NCBI GenBank assembly: GCA_002421985.1
Contig: DISF01000012.1
Coordinates: forward strand, 2,579 to 13,880
Direction: 5' to 3'
Length of the DNA stretch: 11,302 nucleotides
Source of the DNA: Roseovarius sp. UBA6217
Lineage (GTDB): Bacteria; Pseudomonadota; Alphaproteobacteria; Rhodobacterales; Rhodobacteraceae
The translations under genes and the position numbers were made by a program. The notes under the pieces are model-generated. The model worked only from the letters and a program-made list of their open reading frames with translations. It did no database searches and had not been told where the DNA came from. Of the stretch, positions 6,290-11,302 are shown piece by piece (the first letter of the stretch is position 1; each line of letters opens with the position of its first letter).

Positions 6290-7561
6290 TCAGGCCGCGC
6301 GGCTGGGCCGCCTGCGGCGCTGGCTGCCCGGTTTGGCATCGCCGCCCGGCGCGCCAGCGGGCTTGAATCCACCACCCCGGCGCGGACCGCCGCGGCCCGA
6401 GGGCTGCTTGGCCTTGGGGTCGGGCAGAACCTCCCATGCGCGGCCCGAGGCCACCGGAATGGACATGCCCAGAACCTTCTGGATATCCTTCAATTCGCCC
6501 ATCTCGTCGGGGGCGCAAAAGGCGATGGCCGCGCCCTCGCGCCCGGCGCGCGCGGTGCGCCCGATGCGGTGGACATAGTTTTCCGCCACGTTCGGCAACT
6601 CGTAGTTATAGACATGCATCACCGCCGGGATATCGAGGCCGCGCGCCGCCACATCGGTGGCCACAAGCACCTTTACCCGCCCCTCGCGGAACGCGGCAAG
6701 CGCACGCTCGCGCTGGCCCTGGCTCTTGTTGCCGTGGATCGTCTCGACCGCGAAACCGGCCTGTTCCAGCCTGTGGGCAAGCTTGTCGGAGCCGTGCTTG
6801 GTGCGGCCAAAGACCAGCGCCAGCTCGTCGCGATGCGCATCAAGCAGCTCGATCAGCATCTCGGGTTTCGCGGCCTTGGCAACGAAATGCACCTCCTGGG
6901 TGACCTTGTCGGCGGGTTTGCCCGGCGGGCTGACCTGCACGCGGCGTGGGTTCTTGAGATAGCTGGCGGCGATTTCCTCCATCTGTTTCGGCATGGTGGC
7001 CGAAAACAGCATGGTCTGGCGGTCGGCGGGCAGAAGCCCGGCGATGCGCCGCAGCGCGTGGATAAAGCCCAGATCAAGCATCTGGTCGGCCTCGTCCAGC
7101 ACCAGGAATTCGGCCGCATCAAGCCGCAGCGCGCGGCGGTCGATGAGATCGAGAAGCCGCCCCGGCGTCGCCACGAGAATATCGGTGCCGCGCTCCAGCC
7201 GCTTGATCTGCGCGCCGATGCCCGCGCCGCCGACCACGAGGCCGATGCGCAACGGGCTGTCCTTCACGAGCGTCATGAGCGCGTCGCGGATCTGCCCCGC
7301 AAGCTCGCGGGTGGGGGCGAGGATCAGGCTGCGCACGGATTTGGGCGCGGGGCGCGCCGGGGCCTCCATCAGCCGCGTCACCAGCGGCAGGCCAAAGGCC
7401 ATCGTCTTGCCGGTGCCGGTCTGCGCCAGCCCCATCACGTCATGGCCGTCAAGCGCATGGGGGATGGCGTGGGTCTGGATCGGGGTCGGCTCGGTGATGC
7501 CCTGCTCCGCCAGTTTGCGGGTGAGCGACTGGGGCAGGCCCATCTCGTCGAAGAGGTTCAA
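6290..7561 (-). CDS. DEAD-box ATP-dependent RNA helicase (RhlE-like)
   Basis: This is a 423-residue cytoplasmic DEAD-box helicase that unwinds or remodels RNA, commonly in cold adaptation, ribosome assembly or mRNA decay. Motifs run in order: Q motif (EPTPIQ, Gln29), Walker A AQTGTGKT (46-53), LAPTREL (81-87), TPGR (132-135), DEAD (156-159) and SAT (187-189). Domain 2 has LVFGRTKHGSDKL (249-261), ATDVAARGLD (301-310) and HRIGRTARAG (331-340). The tail (381-423) is basic and Gly/Arg-rich with RRRR, an RNA-binding extension typical of RhlE-type proteins. The frame stays open upstream to 7807, but those residues are low-quality. The TTG at 7561 (MNLFDEMGLPQSL) follows AAAGGA with 6-nt-range spacing and puts the Q motif at the usual distance. 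The next ATG, five codons in, is the alternative. The exact subfamily (RhlE versus another) is not certain. Confidence 0.95.
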   Translation of the reverse strand: MNLFDEMGLPQSLTRKLAEQGITEPTPIQTHAIPHALDGHDVMGLAQTGTGKTMAFGLPLVTRLMEAPARPAPKSVRSLILAPTRELAGQIRDALMTLVKDSPLRIGLVVGGAGIGAQIKRLERGTDILVATPGRLLDLIDRRALRLDAAEFLVLDEADQMLDLGFIHALRRIAGLLPADRQTMLFSATMPKQMEEIAASYLKNPRRVQVSPPGKPADKVTQEVHFVAKAAKPEMLIELLDAHRDELALVFGRTKHGSDKLAHRLEQAGFAVETIHGNKSQGQRERALAAFREGRVKVLVATDVAARGLDIPAVMHVYNYELPNVAENYVHRIGRTARAGREGAAIAFCAPDEMGELKDIQKVLGMSIPVASGRAWEVLPDPKAKQPSGRGGPRRGGGFKPAGAPGGDAKPGSQRRRRPSRAA

Positions 7562-7567
7562 AGTCGT

Positions 7568-7574
7568 ATCCTTT
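7568..7574 (-). promoter_or_regulatory. Shine-Dalgarno site supporting the TTG start of the helicase
   Basis: On the minus strand AAAGGAT (7574-7568) precedes the TTG at 7561-7559 by 6 nt. It is one of the clearest ribosome binding sites in the window and is the main reason to prefer the TTG start over the ATG five codons later. Confidence 0.65.
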
Positions 7575-7774
7575 CGGGGCCCGCGCGCATGACTCCATGC
7601 GGCCGCCCGGTCGTCGTGGTTGCACCGGCACGGCGAACACGGGACCGAATGCCCCCTGCCCCCGGACAGGTCGTTGGCCCCACGCGTGATTTTGGGAACG
7701 TATACGCGACATTTCATATTGAACGCCCCACCGGGGCCGTGCTGCTCACGCGGCAGGAAATATCGGTTGAGGGC

Positions 7775-7803
7775 CATATGGCGGGCGGGCGGGCGGAAGT
7801 CAA
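7775..7803 (-). promoter_or_regulatory. Candidate sigma-70 promoter for the DEAD-box helicase
   Basis: Reading the minus strand, TTGACT (7803-7798, 5 of 6 to the -35 consensus) is followed by exactly 17 nt and then CATATG (7780-7775, 3 of 6 to TATAAT). Transcription would begin near 7768, leaving an untranslated leader of about 207 nt before the TTG start. The -35 match and spacing are good and the -10 is weak, as is common in alphaproteobacteria. Confidence 0.4.
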
Positions 7804-7877
7804 GCACAGCCTTGCGCCGCGCCCTGCTTTATTTTCCGCCCATTGCGGGTTTTGCTCGGGTCAAACGGGGCGGGTAT

Positions 7878-7929
7878 GCGCAGGATATTGACATGCGCCT
7901 GCGCGATATGCGGTTCGACCGCCATATCG
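7878..7929. repeat. Two tandem stem-loops upstream of the AbrB-family gene
   Basis: GCGCAGG (7878-7884) pairs with CCTGCGC (7898-7904), a perfect 7 bp around a 13-nt loop. Directly abutting it, CGATATGCGG (7904-7913) pairs with CCGCCATATCG (7919-7929) as 10 bp with one bulged C around TTCGA. They lie 91-143 nt before the ATG at 8021. They could be an operator, a leader structure for the AbrB-family gene, or a palindromic repeat. No T-run follows on either strand. Confidence 0.45.
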
Positions 7930-8020
7930 GCCTTGTCGGCGGACGGGGGCGGCGGGGCCCCCTGCCCTGCCCCCTTGCGCCCCCCTTGCGCGCGGTCGCG
8001 CGGGGTGGTTCAACAGGGTC

Positions 8021-9091
8021 ATGAAACAGGCTCTGACCACGATCGTGCTGATGGTGCTCGCCTATCTCTGCGGGCTGGCGGCGCAGGCGCTGGGGCTGCC
8101 GCTGCCGTTCATGTTGGGGCCGTTGATCGGCGCGGCGCTGATCGCCACGGGGATGCCCCACCGCCTGCCCGAGGGCTACTGCTTTCCCAACGCGTTGCGG
8201 CTGGCCTTTATCGCGATCATCGGGCTGATGATCGGCGCGCAGGTGACGCCCGCGCTGTTCTCGCAGGCGCAGGGCTATGCGCTCACGCTGGGGGCGGTGA
8301 CGCTCTTTGTCGGGCTGGCGCATGGGGCGGGCTATGCAATCTATCGCCGGTTGGGCGGCTACGACGCCACCACGGCATTCTATGCGAGCGCGCCCGGCGG
8401 GCTTTATGAAAGCATCGAGATGGGGGCGGCGGCGGGGGCCGACATGACGCGGCTGATGATGCAGCAATTCCTGCGCATCATCGTGGTGGTGACGGTTATG
8501 CCGCTGGGCCTGTCGCTCTGGCTTGGCGCACCGATGGGCAGCGCGGGCGGGATGACGCTGGCGCGCGGCGATGTGCCGTGGTCCGATCTGCCGGTGGTGG
8601 CGCTGGCGGGGCTGGGCGGGCTGGCGCTGGGGCATGTGCTGCGCCTGCCTGCGGGGCAGATGACCGGGCCAATGGCGCTGGCGGCGGTGCTGTCGCTCAC
8701 CGGCTGGCTGAGCCTCGATCTGCCGCAATGGCTGGTGAACCTCGCGCAGATGGTGATGGGCGCGGCGTTGGGGATGCGCTTTACCGGGCTGAGCCGGGGC
8801 CTGCTCGCGCGGGGCGCGGGGCTGGCGCTATTGGCGGTGGGGTCGATGCTGGCGATCGGCGTGGCGCTCGCGGCGGGGCTTCATGCGCTGACCGGCGAGG
8901 CAGTGGATGTGCTGGTCATCAGCCTCGCACCGGGCGGCGTGACCGAAATGGCGCTGATCGCGCTCAGCCTCAACGCGAACCCGGCCTTTGTCACGCTGCA
9001 CCATATCTACCGGATCGTGCTCACGGTGCTGGTGATCGGCGCGGCGGCGCGGTTCAGACCTGCACGCCGCGACGCCCCGCCAGATCGCTAG
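8021..9091 (+). CDS. AbrB-family inner-membrane protein (duplicated AbrB domain, putative transporter)
   Basis: This 356-residue, very hydrophobic protein has about ten predicted membrane segments (for example 6-22, 30-43, 60-74, 88-104, 150-168, 190-206, 214-231, 264-288, 325-343). It matches the AbrB family, a membrane family often mislabelled 'ammonia monooxygenase' and unrelated to the Bacillus transcription factor AbrB. An internal duplication is visible. FMLGPLIGAAL (30-40) corresponds to QMTGPMALAAVL (213-224). YASAPGGLYESIEMGAAAGA (121-140) corresponds to ISLAPGGVTEMALIALSLNA (300-319), each followed by a hydrophobic helix with a QQFLRIIVV / HHIYRIVLT pattern. The conserved APGG pairs are the family signature. 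The substrate is unknown; regulation or transport of small metabolites has been proposed for relatives. The gene stands alone, divergent from the helicase and convergent with dusA. The ATG at 8021 has only a weak CAGGG upstream. Confidence 0.88.
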   Translation: MKQALTTIVLMVLAYLCGLAAQALGLPLPFMLGPLIGAALIATGMPHRLPEGYCFPNALRLAFIAIIGLMIGAQVTPALFSQAQGYALTLGAVTLFVGLAHGAGYAIYRRLGGYDATTAFYASAPGGLYESIEMGAAAGADMTRLMMQQFLRIIVVVTVMPLGLSLWLGAPMGSAGGMTLARGDVPWSDLPVVALAGLGGLALGHVLRLPAGQMTGPMALAAVLSLTGWLSLDLPQWLVNLAQMVMGAALGMRFTGLSRGLLARGAGLALLAVGSMLAIGVALAAGLHALTGEAVDVLVISLAPGGVTEMALIALSLNANPAFVTLHHIYRIVLTVLVIGAAARFRPARRDAPPDR

Positions 9092-9093
9092 AG

Positions 9094-9130
9094 AGCGTGC
9101 CCGCGTTGATTCGCGGTCACGCGGCACGCT
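9094..9130. terminator. Strong hairpin between convergent genes (possible bidirectional terminator or palindromic repeat)
   Basis: AGCGTGCCCGCGT (9094-9106) pairs with ACGCGGCACGCT (9119-9130): 12 bp with a single bulged C and a 12-nt loop. It begins 2 nt after the AbrB-family stop codon and lies between that gene and the convergent dusA, a place where a shared terminator is expected. There is no T-run on either side. It may instead be a member of a dispersed palindrome family, and like the element at 5624 it begins AGAGCGT. A smaller dyad, GCCCGC/GCGGGC (9174-9179 with 9192-9197), lies between it and the dusA stop. Confidence 0.5.
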
Positions 9131-9233
9131 TCAACCTGTTGATTTCGCATGTTCGAGCAGATCAAGACCGGTTGCCCGCGATGCCGATGCTGCGGGCGAC
9201 AGGCGGGGCGTTTCGTGACGGGTGCGGCCCATG

Positions 9234-10256
9234 TTACGCCGCCACGCCTGCCACCTGCGCCAGCGCCGCCTCGATCAGTTCGGGCCCCGCGCCGGGGCGT
9301 ATCGCGCCCTCGGACAGCATCCGCCGCCAGCCGCGCGCGCCGGGACGCCCTGCAAAGAGGCCCAGCATATGCCGCGTGATCTGATGCAGGCGCCCCCCCC
9401 CGGCAAGATGCGCCTCGATATAGGGCAGCATCGCGCGCGCCGCGCCCTCGGGCGTCGTATCCGGGCCGGACGCACCGAAAATCACCCGGTCGGCGGCGCA
9501 CAGGATATCGGCAGGCTGATGATAGGCCGCGCGCCCCACCATCACCCCGTCAAGCCCGGCATCGAGACATGCCCGCGCCTGATCCAGAGACGTGATCCCG
9601 CCATTGATCGAGATATGCAGATCGGGGAAAAGCGCCTTCATTCGCTGCACCAGATCGTAATCCAAAGGCGGAATATCGCGGTTTTCCCGGGGGCTGAGAC
9701 CATCGAGCCAGGCCTTGCGCGCATGAATGATGACGCGCCTCACCCCCGCCGCCGCGATCAGTGCGAGGAACGCGGGCAGGATTTCTCCGGGGGTCTGATC
9801 ATCCACGCCGATGCGGCATTTCACTGTGACTTCCACGGGTTGCGCGGCGATCATCGCGGCGCAACACTCGGCCACAAGCGCAGGCCGCGTCATCAGGATC
9901 GCTCCGAACATGCCCGATTGCACGCGGTCCGACGGGCAGCCGCAGTTGAGGTTGATCTCGCAATACCCCGCCTCCGCCCCCAGCCGCGCCGCCTGCGCCA
10001 GCTCCGCCGGGTCCGACCCGCCAAGCTGCAAGGCCACGGGGTGCTCCTCGGGGGAATGGTCGAGCAAATGCACCGCCCCGCCCCGAACCAGCGCCGGCGC
10101 GGTCACCATCTCGGTGTAGAGCAGGGCGTGACGGCTCAGCATCCGGTGAAGATACCGGCAATGCCGATCCGTCCAGTCAATCATAGGCGCCACGCTCAAA
10201 AGCGACGCCTTGTCGGAGCTGATTTTTTTGTTTTCTATCAGCGACTTGTCGCCCAA
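9234..10256 (-). CDS. dusA: tRNA-dihydrouridine(20/20a) synthase
   Basis: DusA is a cytoplasmic flavoenzyme that reduces uridine 20/20a in the tRNA D-loop using FMN and NADPH. The family blocks are SVAPMIDWTDRHCR (21-34), YTEMVTAPA (48-56) and the catalytic Cys107 in NCGCPSDRVQ. They continue with VKCRIG (145-150), HARKAWLDGLSPRENRD (178-194), SINGGI (216-221) and GVMVGRAAYHQPADIL (237-252). HARKAWL.GLSPRENRDIPPL is diagnostic for DusA over DusB/DusC. Reading from the TTG at 10256 gives 340 residues. Rhodobacterales DusA usually has only 5-10 residues before LSVAPM, so this start adds an unusual lysine-rich lead. The alternative TTG at 10199 (MSVAPM) has an AAGG 7 nt upstream; no ATG or GTG lies between them. 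The altered 5' end fits an integrated element having replaced the original start and promoter. The C-terminus is normal. Function is probably retained if the new start is used. Confidence 0.93.
   Translation of the reverse strand: MGDKSLIENKKISSDKASLLSVAPMIDWTDRHCRYLHRMLSRHALLYTEMVTAPALVRGGAVHLLDHSPEEHPVALQLGGSDPAELAQAARLGAEAGYCEINLNCGCPSDRVQSGMFGAILMTRPALVAECCAAMIAAQPVEVTVKCRIGVDDQTPGEILPAFLALIAAAGVRRVIIHARKAWLDGLSPRENRDIPPLDYDLVQRMKALFPDLHISINGGITSLDQARACLDAGLDGVMVGRAAYHQPADILCAADRVIFGASGPDTTPEGAARAMLPYIEAHLAGGGRLHQITRHMLGLFAGRPGARGWRRMLSEGAIRPGAGPELIEAALAQVAGVAA
10201..10254. other. Repeat-rich 5' end of dusA, candidate attachment-site region
   Basis: AGCGACGCCTTGTCG (10201-10215) recurs as AGCGACTTGTCG (10240-10251), identical but for a 3-nt gap. 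Between them is the dyad GCTGAT (10218-10223) / ATCAGC (10237-10242) enclosing a T-rich tract. The second copy itself is a palindrome, GCGAC-TT-GTCGC (10241-10252). The tract is AT-rich compared with dusA and sits where the conserved dusA sequence stops. That makes it the most likely place for the host/element junction. The exact core cannot be defined without the other end of the element. Confidence 0.35.
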
Positions 10257-10281
10257 GTGTCTGTCCCGTTCTTGTCTCGTT

Positions 10282-10362
10282 TGTTGTAATTTAGGCCCGT
10301 TTCTGGTAGGTATTACAGCAAATGTTGTAACTCAGGGCCGTAATGTTGTACCTCATGGGTAG
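10282..10362 (+). repeat. Three direct copies of a ~19-bp TGTTGTAA-type repeat before the integrase gene
   Basis: Copy 1 is TGTTGTAATTTAGGCCCGT (10282-10300). Copy 2 is TGTTGTAACTCAGGGCCGT (10323-10341), 16 of 19 identical to copy 1. Copy 3 is TGTTGTACCTCATGGGTAG (10344-10362), matching copy 2 at most of its first 15 positions and running into the gene start. Starts are 41 and 21 bp apart, close to four and two helical turns, so all would face the same side of the DNA. They could be integrase arm-type sites or operator sites for autoregulation. Confidence 0.5.
10313..10330. promoter_or_regulatory. 18-bp imperfect palindrome TTACAGCA-AA-TGTTGTAA, operator-like
   Basis: TTACAGCA (10313-10320) and TGTTGTAA (10323-10330) are inverted copies with one mismatch, separated by AA. 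The right arm is the first part of direct repeat copy 2, so the region has three direct and one inverted TGTTGTAA-like motifs. Such symmetry just ahead of a recombinase gene suggests a dimer binding site. No convincing -35/-10 pair was found, only TATTAC at 10311-10316. Confidence 0.35.
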
Positions 10363-11296
10363 CATCATCACGAGAAAACGCAAAGACGGCTCTGTCGCCT
10401 GGCTCGCCCAGATCGCGATCCGGAGGGATGGAAAGACTGTCTTGCGCGAGAACCGGACCTTCGAGCGCCGCTCGGTCGCAGCGGCCTGGATCGAGAAGCG
10501 CGAAGAGGATCTGGCCAAGCCCGGAGCGCTGGACGCTTTACCCGAGGATGGGCAGAAACGCAAGGATGTCACCCTCGGCGTTGCTATCGACAAGTATATC
10601 GAGGACAGTGCCAAGGGCATGGGACGGACCAAGGCGCAGGTTCTCAAGAGCATCAAGGATTACGACATCGCCAACAAGTCGTGCGCCAGTATCGGCAGCG
10701 CCGATCTCGTGGCTTTTGCCAAGGAGAAGCTGAAGACGGGGGTCGCGCCGCAGACCGTGGCGAACTACCTGTCGCACCTTAGTGCCATCTTCACGTTGGC
10801 CGGTCCCGCTTGGAACATTCCGCTCGACGCAGGCACGATGCGCGACGCCTTGATCGTCTGCAAGCGGCTTGGCCTGACGCAGAAGACCCGGCAGCGCGAG
10901 CGGCGGCCGACGCTGGAGGAACTCGACCTCCTGATGACGCATTTCCACGACCGCTCGACACGCCGTCCCTCGTCGGTTCCGATGCACCGGATCACGGCAT
11001 TCGCGATCTTCTCAAGCCGGCGTCAGGAGGAGATCACGCGGATCAGGTGAGTGGACCTTGATGCTGGGGGCAAGCGTATCCTGGTCCGCGACATGAAGAA
11101 TCCCGGTGATAAAATCGGCAACAACGTCTGGTGCGACCTGCCGGATGAGGCGCTGGCAATCATCGGGGCGATGCCCAGGCTATCGGACCGGATCTTTCCC
11201 TACTCCACCGATGCCATCTCGGCCGCGTTCACGCGGGCCTGCCATCTTCTGGCCATCGAGGATCTGCGGTTCCACGATCTGCAGTATCCGTCTTGA
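10355..11296 (+). pseudogene. Tyrosine recombinase/integrase (dusA-targeting type), disrupted by a nonsense codon and lacking the catalytic C-terminus
   Basis: This is a phage-type integrase that would catalyse site-specific recombination of the adjacent element. The first segment has 231 residues. MGSIITRKRKDGSVAWLAQI is the N-terminal arm-binding domain, about 75-175 the SAM-like core-binding domain, and RRPTLEELDLL then IFSSRRQEEITRIR contains the first catalytic Arg (about 223). It ends at TGA 11048-11050. The same frame resumes at once with VDLDAGGKRILVRDMKNPG, bearing the likely catalytic Lys, and GNNVWCDLPDEA and FPYSTDAISAAFTRA, up to LRFHDLQYPS and a stop at 11294-11296. Relatives read RIRW here, so TGG-to-TGA is the simplest change. 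Relatives continue HDLRHEG, then a further His and the nucleophile Tyr, all missing. The start at 10355 (MGS) fits relatives; an ATG at 10343 is in frame four codons earlier. Lower GC than neighbours supports transfer. Confidence 0.85.
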
Positions 11297-11302
11297 TCAA
11301 GC

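Larger units (their letters stand above)
7562..8020. other. Divergent intergenic region between the helicase and the AbrB-family gene
   Basis: This 459-nt non-coding stretch lies between two divergent genes. It holds the helicase ribosome binding site, a candidate minus-strand promoter (7775-7803) and so a ~207-nt helicase leader. The leader contains small dyads such as GCCCC/GGGGC near 7724-7736 and CGCGT/ACGCG near 7683-7708. Two stem-loops at 7878-7929 lie in front of the AbrB-family gene. The last ~80 nt before 8021 is very G/C-rich. Both strands are open in some frames, but none shows a recognisable protein. Confidence 0.6.
10257..11302. mobile_element. Terminal part of an element integrated at the 5' end of dusA (decayed)
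   Basis: Conserved dusA sequence ends near 10200, and from about 10210 the DNA turns AT-rich with phased repeats, followed by a tyrosine-recombinase gene transcribed away from dusA. Insertion of prophages and islands at the 5' end of dusA by a dedicated integrase family is established knowledge. The integrase here matches that family as I remember it. The element runs off the window. Its integrase is disrupted, so it looks immobile unless helped in trans. Confidence 0.6.

Noticed and set aside
7562..7807. An 82-residue N-terminal extension of the helicase
   Set aside because: It has no similarity to helicases and spans the candidate promoter and leader; a good Shine-Dalgarno site supports the TTG at 7561.
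6569..7891. A 440-codon plus-strand frame opposite the helicase
   Set aside because: The helicase frame carries every DEAD-box motif; the antisense frame is His/Arg/Gly-rich with no recognisable domain.
7888..7893. A perfect TTGACA hexamer upstream of the AbrB-family gene
   Set aside because: No acceptable -10 lies 16-18 nt downstream (CGGTTC there), and it sits in the loop of a hairpin. It is not called as a promoter.
9149..9379. A 76-codon frame starting MFEQIKTGCPRCRCCGRQ, suggestive of a small zinc-ribbon protein
   Set aside because: The Cys cluster is not followed by a second pair, and most of the frame lies antisense to the 3' end of dusA. It also coincides with a dyad at 9174-9197.
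9222..10289. A 355-codon plus-strand frame opposite dusA
   Set aside because: dusA on the minus strand has all catalytic motifs; this is its shadow.

Overview
The window looks like chromosomal DNA from a high-GC alphaproteobacterium, most likely of the Rhodobacterales (Rhodobacter/Roseobacter group). This is judged from strong G/C bias at third codon positions, from the match of the DusA, WaaA and small lipoprotein sequences to what I remember of that order, and from intergenic palindromes of a kind common there. No species can be named. No rRNA, tRNA or CRISPR array was seen.

Layout. Positions 2-1690: the 3' ~92% of glmS (glucosamine-6-phosphate synthase), cut by the window edge. Convergent to it on the minus strand (1696-2106) is a small lipoprotein whose C-terminal half resembles an RlpA-type double-psi beta-barrel. 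Positions 2211-5582 form a tight plus-strand operon: moaA (molybdenum cofactor), waaA (Kdo transferase) overlapping it by one base, and a GT4 glycosyltransferase probably acting on the LPS inner core. A 16-codon reading frame bridges the last two genes with ATGA overlaps at both ends. After an AT-richer intergenic stretch with two hairpins comes an isochorismatase-family hydrolase (5738-6274). It is convergent with a minus-strand DEAD-box RNA helicase (6290-7561), which has a TTG start and a candidate promoter about 200 nt upstream. Next is an AbrB-family membrane protein (8021-9091). It faces a minus-strand dusA (9234-10256) across a strong hairpin.

The last ~1 kb is different. An AT-rich stretch with phased TGTTGTAA repeats leads into a tyrosine-recombinase gene pointing away from the 5' end of dusA. 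The 5' end of dusA is a known insertion target for a family of integrases, so this is best read as one end of an integrated element. The integrase is broken twice: an in-frame TGA sits where a conserved Trp (TGG) is expected, and family similarity stops abruptly after FHDL, just before the RH of the catalytic HxLRH box. What lies beyond the window is unknown.

Functionally, glmS (amino-sugar supply), waaA and the glycosyltransferase all feed the cell envelope. moaA, the helicase, dusA and the hydrolase are housekeeping or accessory metabolism. I see no complete undescribed multi-gene system. The most interesting features are the decayed integrase junction at dusA, the phased repeats beside it, and several intergenic palindromes.
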